From positions 1 to 64,000 of the forward strand of contig NZ_MZGT01000005.1 of the NCBI RefSeq assembly GCF_002029255.1: a DNA stretch of 64,000 nucleotides, read 5' to 3'. The position numbers and the translations under genes were made by a program. The stretch is from Clostridium chromiireducens (GTDB lineage Bacteria; Bacillota; Clostridia; Clostridiales; Clostridiaceae). This document shows, piece after piece, positions 35,351 to 44,358 of this stretch. Each line of letters starts with the position of its first letter. Positions within the stretch are counted from its first letter, which is position 1. The notes under the pieces were generated by a model. That model was not told the origin of the DNA. It made no database searches and saw nothing but the letters and a program-made list of their open reading frames with translations.

Positions 35351-36235
35351 ATGAAATTTATAACTTATAAATATAACAATCAAGAACAAGTTGGTATTTT
35401 AACAAAAGATGAAAATGGAGTTTATCCACTAGAAACCCTTGGCATTCACTATGTTACTATGACTGAATTAATTGAAAATATAAAAACAGAAGAAATAGAC
35501 TCACTAAGCGGAATGCTTAATGATAGTAGTAAGGAATATATCTCAACTAAAGATATTAATATAATGGCACCGATCCCTAGCCCTAAGCAAGACATAATTT
35601 GTTTAGGCATTAATTATATGGAGCACGCAATAGAATCTGCAAGGTATAAAAAAGAAGCTTTTGGTGGCGATAGACCATACGCTGTATACTTTTCAAAAAG
35701 AGTAGGACTTGCAACTGGACATGGAGATTATATTCCTAGTTATCCAGAACTTGTAGATAGTTTAGATTATGAAGCTGAATTGGCAGTAATAATAAAAAAA
35801 GATGCTAAGAATGTATCTAGGGAAGATGCTTTTGACTATGTGTTTGGATATACCATAATGAACGATGTAAGTGCAAGAAATTTACAAACAAGACATAAGC
35901 AATGGTATTTCGGTAAAAGCTTAGACGGATTTACACCAATGGGGCCTTGTATCGTTACTAAAGATGAATTCACAACTCCACCAGTATTGAAAATTTCTTC
36001 TAAAGTCAACGGAGAGTTAAGACAAAATAGTACTACGGATCTTATGATTACTTCAATTGAAGATGTAATTTATGAATTATCTCAAGGAATTACTTTAAAA
36101 GCTGGAACTATTATTGCAATGGGGACACCTGCTGGCGTTGGCATGGGATTTGAACCTCCAAAATTTTTAAAATCTGGTGATATAGTTGAATGTGAAATTG
36201 AAGGCATTGGATGCCTTAAGAATATTGTACAGTAA
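35351..36235 (+). CDS. Fumarylacetoacetate hydrolase family protein
   Basis: A 294-residue metal-dependent enzyme. The FAH-fold core has the metal-binding set in ICLGINYMEHAIE, DYEAELAVII, NDVSARNLQ and GTPAGVGMG. Family members hydrolyse or decarboxylate 2-oxo/acylpyruvate compounds, and the substrate here is unknown. The N-terminal 70 residues form the usual small extra domain. It is 133 bases after folA with its own site (GGGGGC), and no aromatic-degradation genes are nearby, so it may do metabolite repair. Confidence 0.85.
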   Translation: MKFITYKYNNQEQVGILTKDENGVYPLETLGIHYVTMTELIENIKTEEIDSLSGMLNDSSKEYISTKDINIMAPIPSPKQDIICLGINYMEHAIESARYKKEAFGGDRPYAVYFSKRVGLATGHGDYIPSYPELVDSLDYEAELAVIIKKDAKNVSREDAFDYVFGYTIMNDVSARNLQTRHKQWYFGKSLDGFTPMGPCIVTKDEFTTPPVLKISSKVNGELRQNSTTDLMITSIEDVIYELSQGITLKAGTIIAMGTPAGVGMGFEPPKFLKSGDIVECEIEGIGCLKNIVQ

Positions 36236-36309
36236 GTTTTACAATTAAATATATATTAGCAAATTGCAAGTTAGATTTTAATTTTTGTTAATTAGTATAT
36301 TATAAATAA

Positions 36310-36359
36310 GATAAGAAAAAGAGGGTATTTCATAAATGAAATGCCCTCACTTTCTTATC
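36310..36359. terminator. Bidirectional terminator between FAH gene and SRP RNA
   Basis: A long stem: GATAAGAAA (36310-36318) with TTTCTTATC (36351-36359), and GAGGGTATTTCAT (36321-36333) with ATGAAATGCCCTC (36336-36348). It ends the plus-strand FAH gene and may also stop minus-strand transcription from the SRP RNA gene. Confidence 0.85.
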
Positions 36360-36429
36360 CTATTGTGTCCTATGTTAATCCTATTGAAGAATAACCTAAT
36401 TAATATTCCTATAATTAAACATTAAAATA

Positions 36430-36700
36430 AACCATGCACCTCGCTTCGTTATTAGTTCTCTATACGTTACTAATGCAGTTAGCTCAGACCAGATTGATCC
36501 ACGGCACATGAAAGGGACCACTTATCGCTGCTTCCTTCCAGACCTGACGAGGTTCATAGGCTTCCATTGCGTGGGACCCAGTCCTCAACACCACTTACAA
36601 AAGTCAGACTATAAATTGCTAATACCTAAGCGAGGGATTCAACCCTGCTGTAGCGGATTGCAGGTTACAGGGCACCGCTAACTCCCCATCTAGCATGGCA
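36430..36700 (-). ncRNA. ffs: Signal recognition particle RNA, large bacterial type
   Basis: On the minus strand the SRP core is plain: CGTCAGGTCTGGAAGGAAGC followed by AGCGATAAGTGG, the helix-8 region bound by Ffh. The 5' part CATGCTAGATGGGGAGTTAG, followed by GCGGTGCCCTGTAACC, matches the Alu-type domain of Bacillus/Clostridium scRNA. The ends pair (CCATGC at the 5' end near 36698 with GCATGG at 36432-36437). The length is about 267 bases. It guides membrane and secreted proteins to the translocon. The exact mature ends are inferred. Confidence 0.93.
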
Positions 36701-36792
36701 ATGGTGGAATGTCGAGGGTTTGAACCTCAAAACTTTCTCTAAATCGAGAAAACCTTCGCCCCCAGTGGACGTCAAACCATGTTAAACATTGC
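36698..36792 (-). ncRNA. Structured leader directly 5' of SRP RNA
   Basis: About 95 bases that fold as a unit on the minus strand: outer helix GCAATG/CATTGC (36787-36792 with 36698-36703), inner helix GGTTTGA/TCAAACC (36772-36778 with 36717-36723), and a TTTCTC/GAGAAA hairpin. The 3' part looks like a tRNA T-arm and ACCA end, but no matching acceptor or anticodon arm is found. It may be the processing leader of the SRP precursor or a degenerate tRNA. The bases from 36793 to 37070 hold nothing else recognised. Confidence 0.5.
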
Positions 36793-37070
36793 TCTTTTAA
36801 AATATACACTTAATAAATTGCTAAGCATTAACATTTTATGTAAAATTATTAACCTTGATAGCATAAATTTATTAAACCGTATTTTTGATACTTGTTAATA
36901 ATAACACATAAAGTTCTTAAGTTCAAGGATATTATCTTTGTCTTTATATTAAATTTCTTCCATCCTTGACATACCGTTATAGTATTGTGAGAAAATCAAT
37001 ACTATAATTTCAATAACCGTTTATATTTTCCTTATTTTCCTAGGAAGTTAAAAAAAAATAATTTATCATA

Positions 37071-37622
37071 TTATTCTTTAACAAGAATAATATGATCCTT
37101 TTCCACATCTGCTAATGCCTCAAAAATCTTAATTAGATTCATATTATTAACTTCATTTTTATATTTTTCATAATAGCTTACAGCATGTTCCTCTTTTTGC
37201 TTTGCTAAACCTAATAGAGCATTATCACTATCATATCTTTCATAACTTATTTTACTTAAATTAGGAGCATTAGCAAATCCACCTAGCCTTTGATGCACTT
37301 TTGAATGAATTATCTCTATTCTTGATAACGCTTCAAATGTCTTTCTTACTTTATCATTCTTTGACATAAGTGCTGCGATATTGTAAAAATCACCATTAAA
37401 AAGTTCTAGCTTAACAGCATGATCTAAAATTTTCAAAGTATCTTCATTAAGTAAATTACTATCTATTTCAATAATTTCATTATTTTCGCTTAAGTATTTT
37501 TTACTCACACCACAGAACGGACAATATATTATATTATCTATAGTATTCTTATTTGTAAAAGCCGACTCGTTAAAATTATAATTTTTTTCATTTATATCCA
37601 TACCACATATTTTACATTTCAA
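37071..37622 (-). CDS. Ferritin-like protein with N-terminal zinc ribbon
   Basis: A protein of about 183 residues. The N-terminus carries a two-knuckle metal site (CKICG and, about 30 residues later, CPFCG). Residues 60-183 form a ferritin/rubrerythrin-like helical bundle with E/H pairs (EIIHSKVHQR, EEHAVSYYEKY, EKDHIIL). It may bind a di-iron or other metal centre and act in oxidative-stress defence, but key Glu spacing was not proven. Start: GTG codons at 37634/37631 are in frame, but AAGGTGG is better spaced for the TTG at 37622. Confidence 0.72.
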   Translation of the reverse strand: MKCKICGMDINEKNYNFNESAFTNKNTIDNIIYCPFCGVSKKYLSENNEIIEIDSNLLNEDTLKILDHAVKLELFNGDFYNIAALMSKNDKVRKTFEALSRIEIIHSKVHQRLGGFANAPNLSKISYERYDSDNALLGLAKQKEEHAVSYYEKYKNEVNNMNLIKIFEALADVEKDHIILVKE

Positions 37623-37691
37623 ATGATCCACCACCTTAAAACTTTATATATACTCTTGTGTATTCTTACACGACTTTGACTTCCCCATATC

Positions 37692-38069
37692 TTAGATTGC
37701 TATTCTACATAGAAAACTAGCTAAAGCAACTCCACCTATGCTCAAAAATACATTAAGGAGAACATTGCTAATACCTAGTATATATCTCCCGTCATTTATA
37801 AGACCGATTGTTTCATAACTAAATGTTGAAAATGTTGTAAGCCCTCCCATAATTCCAGTTGTTAAAAAAAGTCTCATATTGGGTGATATTAAATTGGTAG
37901 ACATACTTAGCTCCATAATCATACCTATTAAGAAGCCTCCAACTACATTTACTATTAATGTTCCTAAAGGAATATTTGAATTAATAATCTTTGATGACTG
38001 TAAAGTAACTAAATATCTAATTGCTGCTCCTATAAATCCTCCAATACCTACATAAATTATTTTTTGCAC
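37692..38069 (-). CDS. crcB: Fluoride channel CrcB/Fluc
   Basis: A protein of about 125 residues with four membrane helices. Family motifs: GGFIGAAIRYLV, NVVGGFLIGM and TGIMGGLTTFSTFSYE (the Phe-box and TTFST pore region). It works as a dual-topology dimer that exports fluoride. The frame is open up to 38138, but that part overlaps a leader hairpin. The GTG at 38069, with GGAG 10 bases upstream, gives the usual CrcB N-terminus (QKIIYVGIGG). Many clostridia carry two adjacent crcB genes; only one is seen here. Confidence 0.88.
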   Translation of the reverse strand: MQKIIYVGIGGFIGAAIRYLVTLQSSKIINSNIPLGTLIVNVVGGFLIGMIMELSMSTNLISPNMRLFLTTGIMGGLTTFSTFSYETIGLINDGRYILGISNVLLNVFLSIGGVALASFLCRIAI

Positions 38070-38091
38070 CCTAATCACACTCCACTCACTT

Positions 38092-38165
38092 AAAGATAAA
38101 AGACTCCTGCTTAGAAAGCAAGAGCCAGTAGTATTCACATATACCAGTGAACTCCATAATCTTTT
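38092..38165 (-). promoter_or_regulatory. crcB leader with terminator, probable fluoride riboswitch
   Basis: On the minus strand ATGGAGTTCAC is followed by GTATATGTGAATAC and then TACTGGCTCTTGC, which recalls the crcB-motif core (ATGGAGTTCGCC ... TGATGGCTCCTAC). CTCTTGCTT (38116-38124) then pairs with AAGCAGGAG (38104-38112) and is followed by TCTTTTATCTTT, so the terminator takes up the 3' part of the aptamer, as in fluoride switches. The first aptamer stem pairs poorly, so this needs a covariance search. Confidence 0.5.
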
Positions 38166-38217
38166 AATTGTTGACTATTCTAAGTGTTATTATATTCTAC
38201 TAAATAATAAAAGTAAA

Positions 38218-38907
38218 TTACACCTTTCCCTTGCTAGCTGTAACATTTTTTGAGTGTAAGACTTTTATTATGCCTGTAAATATTATTAATAATGTTAATA
38301 TTAATATTAATTCAATCATAAATAGTTCTTCTGGCAAAGCATTTATTATAGGGTCAGTTACTGGATCAAAGATCCAATAATCATTTCTAAAGAATATTTT
38401 ATGAAAGATATAGAATGTTTTTGGGAAATCAATTATTGTCGCCGCAGATATAATTGCAAATATTATAGCTATTATATTTACGCTTCTATTGAAGCTTTCA
38501 ACAAGCTTCTTTCCTTGCTTACTTCTTTTATTACCCATTAACTTTACTAATTTAAAAATCATTAAGATGATAAATATAATGCTAAAAATGTATAATGCTA
38601 TAAATATTCTCTTTACTTCATAGAAATGAATCTTCCCAAAATTACTCATAGTCAAACTATTAAGTACTAATTCATGATCAAATGGATTTTGAACATAATT
38701 TATTACTCTATTATAATTGTCCATTAATATTTCTGTTGATAATCCAGTATAGTTATTTAATTCATATTTCTGTATTACATATTTATAAACAATAGTCATG
38801 TTTAAAACACTTAATACCGAAATAGAAATAATCGATATTGCATAGAATAAATCTCTGAAAAAATCATAAAATTTCTTAGTTGTATTTAGATAAACATTCT
38901 CCTTAAT
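38218..38907 (-). CDS. DUF1461/TIGR01906 membrane protein, likely ATT start
   Basis: An integral membrane protein of unknown function. From the first ATG (38799) it would be 193 residues with three helices. The frame stays open upstream and encodes the N-terminal helix expected for this family (FYDFFRDLFYAISIISISVL), but no ATG, GTG or TTG occurs in it. A near-perfect ribosome site AAGGAAGTGA lies 7 bases before an ATT at 38907, giving 229 residues, the usual family length. I take ATT as the start; a lost base near an out-of-frame ATG at 38896-38898 is the alternative. Confidence 0.65.
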   Translation of the reverse strand: MKENVYLNTTKKFYDFFRDLFYAISIISISVLSVLNMTIVYKYVIQKYELNNYTGLSTEILMDNYNRVINYVQNPFDHELVLNSLTMSNFGKIHFYEVKRIFIALYIFSIIFIILMIFKLVKLMGNKRSKQGKKLVESFNRSVNIIAIIFAIISAATIIDFPKTFYIFHKIFFRNDYWIFDPVTDPIINALPEELFMIELILILTLLIIFTGIIKVLHSKNVTASKGKV

Positions 38908-38940
38908 AAGCGACTCACTTCCTTAATAGAATTTTAAATA

Positions 38941-38974
38941 AAACCATTTATAATCTTTAAATCATAAATGGTTT
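38941..38974 (-). terminator. Terminator of cheX-type operon
   Basis: AAACCATTTAT (38941-38951) pairs with ATAAATGGTTT (38964-38974); TTTATTTAAAATTC follows on the minus strand. It lies 18 bases beyond the CheX stop. Confidence 0.8.
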
Positions 38975-38991
38975 ACTATTAATTTAATATG

Positions 38992-39459
38992 TTAAATTGT
39001 ATTCTTCTCCATAGAAATATTAACATCAATGTTCATATCTCCTACTCCCATTTGTACACAAACTACTTTATCCGAGCTTGCATTTGCAGTAAAGCTTCCA
39101 TGCACAAGTGTTGGCGTGGATATATTTATATTTATATCTTCTTTTGAAAAATTAGTTGCTACAGTTGCAGTTATCATATTTGTAAGTTCAGATATTGCAC
39201 TTTGAGCCAATTCATCAAAATTTTCTACAGGCATACCCATCATCATTGTTGATGCAATTGTTTTTGCAGCTTCTAAACTTAATCCATAAATAACATTTCC
39301 CTTAATATCTCCAATAATACCAACTATGATAACAACCCCTGGACTTTCTATAAATCTGCCTTTTAAGCTTATCCCCTTTTTTTCTACAGCAGGTAATCCT
39401 AATTGTGGCATTACACTAGCAAAAGAACTTATTATAGGATTTATATAATTGACATCCAT
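38992..39459 (-). CDS. CheX-like chemotaxis phosphatase
   Basis: A 155-residue cytoplasmic protein of the CheC/CheX/FliY group. The single active-site helix carries the E...N pattern in AQSAISELTNMITATVA (near residue 85-100), and a first conserved stretch is INPIISSFASVMPQLG. It should dephosphorylate CheY-type response regulators. It overlaps the preceding response-regulator gene by 19 bases, so the two are co-translated and probably act on each other. ATG follows AGAGGTGAAGGAG. Confidence 0.82.
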   Translation of the reverse strand: MDVNYINPIISSFASVMPQLGLPAVEKKGISLKGRFIESPGVVIIVGIIGDIKGNVIYGLSLEAAKTIASTMMMGMPVENFDELAQSAISELTNMITATVATNFSKEDININISTPTLVHGSFTANASSDKVVCVQMGVGDMNIDVNISMEKNTI

Positions 39460-40316
39460 TCTCCTTCACCTCTTCCAAAGCCTATACTTATTGACAAATC
39501 TCCAAACTGTGTCTTTGCATTTGCAGAGTATATAATTTCCAATTCCGCTTTTGATATATTAATTGATTCCCCATGAAACGTAGTTGGAGGTGCAACTCTT
39601 AACCCAAATATCTTATTTTTCTTGTTTATCATCGAACATGCATTTCCCGCTGCCATATTAGCTATTTCTGACATGACATTAAGAACTTCTTCGTTATTCT
39701 TAGGATCTCTCTTAAGTAAGGCTCCCGACATCTTTTGCGCTGTTTCAAATGATGCATCAAAAATTATTCTTCCTGAGTATTTTCCTATAACACCCATAAC
39801 AATCGAAATACCCTTACTTACTTTTTCCACATTCTCATTATTTTCATTGGTAACTTCGGGGATTGTTTTAGTAAGTTTATTGAAAACATCTAATAGAGCT
39901 TCTCTAAATACAGCTGAATATAACCCATCTAATTCAGAAAACAACTCTTCATCTGCCATAACTCTATTTATTAATAATGTTAATTCTTCTGCATCAACTG
40001 GCTTTTGGGCATATCCACTCACATGAGTTTTTCTAGCCTTTCTTACTATCTCATCATCCATCATTGAACTAACAATTATAACTTTAATATTAGAATTTAT
40101 TTTATGTATTTCTCTAGTACATTCAAAGCCATCCGTTCCTGGAATAGTCATATCCATTGTAACTAAATCCGGCTTAGTATTGGTAACTACCTCAATAGTT
40201 TCCTCTAAAGAACTTGCTTCTCCCACAACATTAAACCCATTTTCTGTTAATAAATCTCTCAATAATGCAATTTGAAAAGGTGAATCATCAACTATTACTA
40301 TATTTACATTCTTCAT
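39441..40316 (-). CDS. Response regulator fused to CheC/CheX-type domain
   Basis: A 291-residue protein. The receiver domain (1-120) has Asp10-Asp11, phospho-acceptor Asp55 (TMDMTIPG), Ser83 (IIVSS) and Lys105 (QKPVDAEEL). The C-terminal half (140-291) is a CheC/CheX-type fold with E..N..N (MSEIANMAAGNACSMI). A phosphatase domain joined to its own receiver suggests self-tuning or phosphate-sink behaviour. In frame up to 40373 there is more sequence, but AAAGGAG points to the ATG at 40316. It is followed by the stand-alone CheX. Confidence 0.82.
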   Translation of the reverse strand: MKNVNIVIVDDSPFQIALLRDLLTENGFNVVGEASSLEETIEVVTNTKPDLVTMDMTIPGTDGFECTREIHKINSNIKVIIVSSMMDDEIVRKARKTHVSGYAQKPVDAEELTLLINRVMADEELFSELDGLYSAVFREALLDVFNKLTKTIPEVTNENNENVEKVSKGISIVMGVIGKYSGRIIFDASFETAQKMSGALLKRDPKNNEEVLNVMSEIANMAAGNACSMINKKNKIFGLRVAPPTTFHGESINISKAELEIIYSANAKTQFGDLSISIGFGRGEGEWMSII

Positions 40317-40542
40317 AAATCTAACCACTCCTTTATTATATAAAATAATAATTAACTCACATACCCTATACATTTTTTTATCTTTTCTACCCTTGTAAAA
40401 ATGCTACCATAAAAATTTATTAAGTATGTTTTTTATACGAATTAACTCTAACACCATTATATTTTAAAATTCAACATTACTCAACAAAATTCATAATGTT
40501 ATACTACTAATTCTAGATATATCTAATCAAATGCATCCAAAT

Positions 40543-41586
40543 TTAATGTTTATTTTTTTCTTCTGAAGTTATATTCACATATGGAACCTCAATTACATCT
40601 AATATAAACATGAAAATAGGTATTCCTATAATTAATCCTAAAACACCACCAAGGTGCTCTGAAACTAAAAGTATACTTAACGTATAAAATATAGGCAGCT
40701 TAGTTTTTGAAGACATTAATTTAGGATTTAAAATATACGCCTCAAATGCATGAAGTAAAGCAACCATTATAAGTATATAAACAACATGAACTAAACCTCC
40801 GTTATTAAAAGCGACAATACTTAAAGGTAATAATGATATTATCACTCCGGCTACTGGTATTAACCCAAGTAACATTACCATCATTCCAAACCCTAGTAAA
40901 TGAGGAAATCCAATTATCCATAATCCAATAGTTGAAAGTATTCCATTTACCGTAGCTATAGCAATTTGTGCCTCAATAACCTTTCCGAAAGATGACATAA
41001 ACTTTTCCCAAAAAAACTCGAGTTCACTGCAAATTCCCGAAATTTTACTTTGCTTAAATTTATAAGTGAAAAAGATTATCCTATCCTTTTCTAAAAGGAA
41101 GAAAATACTTAAAATTAATGAAATTATAATATTAATTCCCAGCCTGCTTATATTAGAAATAGATTGAACAATATAATTTATACCTTCTGCTGAAAATATA
41201 TGGCCATAGATTTGATCCAATTTTTCTCTAACTAATCTAGCGATTTCATTATCTTGAGAAGAACCATAATATATTTCTTGTATTTGCTTAATAACCTGTC
41301 TAAATTCATGAATAACTAATGGTAGAAAGTCTATTATTATTATGAACAACATAGTAGTTACAAATAACGAGACTGCTAATATCATTACTTTATAATTTAT
41401 TCTTATCTTTCCTTCAAATCTGTTTATTAAGAACTTTGAAACATTATGTATTAAATATGTAAATACAAAAGTTAAAAGCATTAAATTAAGCATACCTCTC
41501 ATTGCATATAAAAACATAAATAATATCAATAATGTTATAAATCTTTTAAAACCTTGACTTTTTAAAATTTGCATCATATTTGGCAT
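40543..41586 (-). CDS. AI-2E family membrane transporter
   Basis: A 347-residue membrane protein with about seven or eight helices. The family pattern is clear: paired N-terminal helices, a soluble helical stretch near 95-150 with VIHEFRQVIKQIQEI, then LGLIPVAGVIISLLP and FEAYILNPKLMSSKTKLPIF near the C-terminus. Members export autoinducer-2 or act as sodium/proton antiporters. Which applies here is unknown. It is monocistronic. ATG follows AAGGAG. Confidence 0.85.
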   Translation of the reverse strand: MPNMMQILKSQGFKRFITLLILFMFLYAMRGMLNLMLLTFVFTYLIHNVSKFLINRFEGKIRINYKVMILAVSLFVTTMLFIIIIDFLPLVIHEFRQVIKQIQEIYYGSSQDNEIARLVREKLDQIYGHIFSAEGINYIVQSISNISRLGINIIISLILSIFFLLEKDRIIFFTYKFKQSKISGICSELEFFWEKFMSSFGKVIEAQIAIATVNGILSTIGLWIIGFPHLLGFGMMVMLLGLIPVAGVIISLLPLSIVAFNNGGLVHVVYILIMVALLHAFEAYILNPKLMSSKTKLPIFYTLSILLVSEHLGGVLGLIIGIPIFMFILDVIEVPYVNITSEEKNKH

Positions 41587-41791
41587 AAATAACTACTACT
41601 CCTTGCATATCTTATGCTTTTAAATTTGGGTGATTTCCATAAGAATTACTAATTTGATTTAAAAATGTTCCCTCATACTTATACTAACAGTTTTGCTTTT
41701 CCATGTAAATGATTTTAGGATACAGATACATCAAAAATCCTATTTAGATTAATTTTAAAAATTATAATTAATAAATAAGTAAATAAAATCA

Positions 41792-41826
41792 AAACAGGAT
41801 AAATTATTATATATTTTATCCTGTTT
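41792..41826 (-). terminator. Terminator after four-helix membrane protein gene
   Basis: AAACAGGATAAA (41792-41803) pairs with TTTATCCTGTTT (41815-41826); TTTTGATTTTATTT follows on the minus strand. Confidence 0.75.
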
Positions 41827-41883
41827 CCAATTATTGTATTCTTATTCATAATATTTTTTATAGTAATTATTAAGTTAATAATA

Positions 41884-42372
41884 TTACATAGGCATATCAG
41901 TGCCTATACTCATCAATTCCGGATTTAACATTCCAAAAATCATAGCTATATGAGCTACTACAAGGAATATTCCTACAAATATAGCGTGTAATTTAAGTTT
42001 ATCTGTTTCATTCTTATTAGCTGATATAAGTCCAAGTTCAAGCAAACTAATTCCAAGAAGCGGAACCACGCCTAAAAGATAAAATCCTACAGCTATTACA
42101 TCTGCGATTCCTCTCCAACCACCCGTAGTTGTTAACGGCATTACTGCATTTATAAACAGATAAATAAAAATGCCTAAAAAATAAAAACCAGCGAAGATTC
42201 CAGTTATTTTATTAATTTTTCTCGCAGTGCCTGTAAAGTTTCTCTTAAAAAGTATCATAAGTTCAGTGATGGCAAGTGTCTCTGCACAAATAACTGGTAT
42301 CGCCATAAATATAATCAGATTCCACGGTTGATTTTGTGCGAGTAATTCCATGTAATGGGTCATATTATTCAT
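41884..42372 (-). CDS. Conserved four-helix membrane protein
   Basis: A 162-residue membrane protein with four strong hydrophobic segments (about 18-40, 55-78, 90-110 and 128-150). Landmarks are IPVICAETLAITELM, the external TTTGGWRGIADV and LGISLLELGLISA. The repeated glutamates inside helices and a Met-rich C-terminus (MLNPELMSIGTDMPM) are notable and could suit a cation- or haem-linked role, but I do not recognise a function. ATG follows AAGGAGGATC. It is transcribed alone. Confidence 0.7.
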   Translation of the reverse strand: MNNMTHYMELLAQNQPWNLIIFMAIPVICAETLAITELMILFKRNFTGTARKINKITGIFAGFYFLGIFIYLFINAVMPLTTTGGWRGIADVIAVGFYLLGVVPLLGISLLELGLISANKNETDKLKLHAIFVGIFLVVAHIAMIFGMLNPELMSIGTDMPM

Positions 42373-42539
42373 AATTTAGATCCTCCTTTAAAAGTCTTGG
42401 TAATAATATAATTTTATAAAATTCATATGAAGATTTTATGAAGATTTTGATCAAATTCTTTTTTCTATAAGTATTTATAATTCTTAGTTTGATATGATTT
42501 CCATTTATTCTAAACATATTTTTAGGGTCACATAAAAAA

Positions 42540-42567
42540 CACAGCATATTATACCGTATATGCTGTG
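42540..42567 (-). terminator. Terminator of MCP gene
   Basis: CACAGCATAT (42540-42549) pairs with ATATGCTGTG (42558-42567), 8-base loop, with TTTTTTATGTG after it on the minus strand. It lies 43 bases beyond the MCP stop. Confidence 0.85.
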
Positions 42568-42609
42568 CTTTATGATTAAAATAAATCCATAAGATTTTTT
42601 TCTTTCTGC

Positions 42610-44304
42610 TTAAACTTTAAATTCTTGAATTTCTTCAAGTAATCTATCTGAACTTTCTTTCGTAAGTTCAGCTTGCAATATTACTTCTCTAATACTATTA
42701 GCTATATCTATAGTTTTTCCTGCTATATTAGTTGAACCATTAGCACCTTCAGTAGCAGCACTACTTACTTCATTTATTATATGGACAATATTACTAATAG
42801 ATTCACTTAATTTTTCCGCTGTACTTGAAAAATCTGAAACTAAATTATCAACAAAAGACGCATCATTACTATATTGTTCTCCGGTTTCAACAAGAGTCTC
42901 ATAATCCTTCAGTACATTTTCATCAATAAATTGCAACATATTCTTAGACTCTGAAACTAGGCTGTCCACAGATTGTATAACTGTTTGAGTCATACTTTGT
43001 ATTCCTCCTGCAGCTTCCTTCGAATCTTCCGCCAGTTTGCGTACTTCTTCCGCGACCACAGTAAAGCCTTTCCCCGCTTCCCCTGCTCTAGCTGCCTCTA
43101 TAGCTGCATTTAATGCTAATAAGTTTGTTTGTTCTGATATACTCAATATTGTATCGGATAGTATCTTTATTTTTTCTATAGTCCTTGTTTTTTCTATAGA
43201 TTTAACCATACTAGCGTGAGTTTTATTATATACATTTTGAGCTTTTTCATTTGAAGTTAACGCTTTTACTTTTAACTCCTCCGCTCTTTGCTTTATTTTC
43301 CTAGCTGCCTCTTTTCCCTCTTTGGCCTTCATAGCTGTTTCCTCAACAGATAATTCAATCTCTGAAGCAGTTTCATTCATTTCATGTGTTGATGCTGAAG
43401 TTTCTTCTAGCCCAGCTGATAATTGTTGAGTAGTGGCAGAAATACTTTCTATATCTATTTGCAATTTATTTAATTGTTCATTAGTGTTTCTTACATTTTC
43501 CTGAATCACATCAGTCTCTTTTATAACATCACTAATAATTGACTTTATTCCACCCTGCATAGACTCGATAGCCTTACCAATATATCCTATTTCATCTTTT
43601 CTACTTAATGGCTTCATATTCATTTTCACACTAAAATCGCCTTTTGCAAAAGAATTAATATCATTCCTAACTATCTCTAAGTCTTTTGTTATATATTTTG
43701 CTATAAAGATTGATATTATAAATCCTATAGCAATCATAATTGCACTTATTATAGAAATATCTATTGCTAAACTAGTAGTTTTATTTAATACTTCTTCATA
43801 AGACAATCCTACAAAATACATTCCAATAATCTTACTATTTTTATCTTTTAACGGTATATAATATCCTTCTACATCAATACCTTCTATAGTAACTTTTCCT
43901 ATGTAATTCTCTCCACTTTTTAAAACAGTATTAACAACTTGCTCATTTGCCTTTGTTCCTATACTCCTCTTTCCATCTTTGTCTTTAACATTAGTTGTTA
44001 CTCGAGTATCATTCATAAATATTGTAGCATACATATTAGTCCTATTTTTAACTTCATCAACTACATTGAAATCATTGTTAATTTCTGAATTCCCCTTGTA
44101 TAACTTGTCACCCTTAACCTCCCAGTCTCCTGGATATTTTTCATCAAAAACTATTGTAAACATGCCCATATTTGAGTTAAGATCTTTTTCAATATTCATT
44201 TGTAATATATTAATCACCTTGGTATAAGTCCCAATTCCTAATGTCAACGAAAAAGTAACAAGAACCAATGAAATTATTATTGATATCTTCCATTTTAATT
44301 TCAT
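42610..44304 (-). CDS. Methyl-accepting chemotaxis protein, Cache sensor
   Basis: A 564-residue transmembrane receptor. Membrane helix 1 is at 8-30, a single Cache-type extracellular domain at about 35-180 ([20 protein letters not shown], then [12 protein letters not shown]), helix 2 at 183-205 and HAMP at 205-260. The signalling domain has the canonical tip [19 protein letters not shown] then [18 protein letters not shown]. Cache domains bind small acids, amino acids or similar molecules. It is a single gene, so the ligand is open. Confidence 0.9.
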   Translation of the reverse strand: MKLKWKISIIISLVLVTFSLTLGIGTYTKVINILQMNIEKDLNSNMGMFTIVFDEKYPGDWEVKGDKLYKGNSEINNDFNVVDEVKNRTNMYATIFMNDTRVTTNVKDKDGKRSIGTKANEQVVNTVLKSGENYIGKVTIEGIDVEGYYIPLKDKNSKIIGMYFVGLSYEEVLNKTTSLAIDISIISAIMIAIGFIISIFIAKYITKDLEIVRNDINSFAKGDFSVKMNMKPLSRKDEIGYIGKAIESMQGGIKSIISDVIKETDVIQENVRNTNEQLNKLQIDIESISATTQQLSAGLEETSASTHEMNETASEIELSVEETAMKAKEGKEAARKIKQRAEELKVKALTSNEKAQNVYNKTHASMVKSIEKTRTIEKIKILSDTILSISEQTNLLALNAAIEAARAGEAGKGFTVVAEEVRKLAEDSKEAAGGIQSMTQTVIQSVDSLVSESKNMLQFIDENVLKDYETLVETGEQYSNDASFVDNLVSDFSSTAEKLSESISNIVHIINEVSSAATEGANGSTNIAGKTIDIANSIREVILQAELTKESSDRLLEEIQEFKV

Positions 44305-44358
44305 AAATACCCTCCCTTAAAAGTTAGAAATATATTGCATTTAATGTGTTTTTTATCT

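Noticed and set aside
36698-36792. Functional tRNA-Ser upstream of the SRP RNA
   Set aside because: A T-arm-like and ACCA-like 3' part is present, but no matching 5' acceptor strand, D-arm or anticodon arm could be found.
38070-38138. N-terminal extension of crcB
   Set aside because: These codons overlap the leader terminator, have no ribosome site and do not fit the family N-terminus.
42365-42547. 60-codon minus-strand frame upstream of the four-helix membrane protein
   Set aside because: It starts inside the MCP terminator hairpin, has no ribosome site and has low-complexity Ile/Lys-rich content. It overlaps the start of the real gene.
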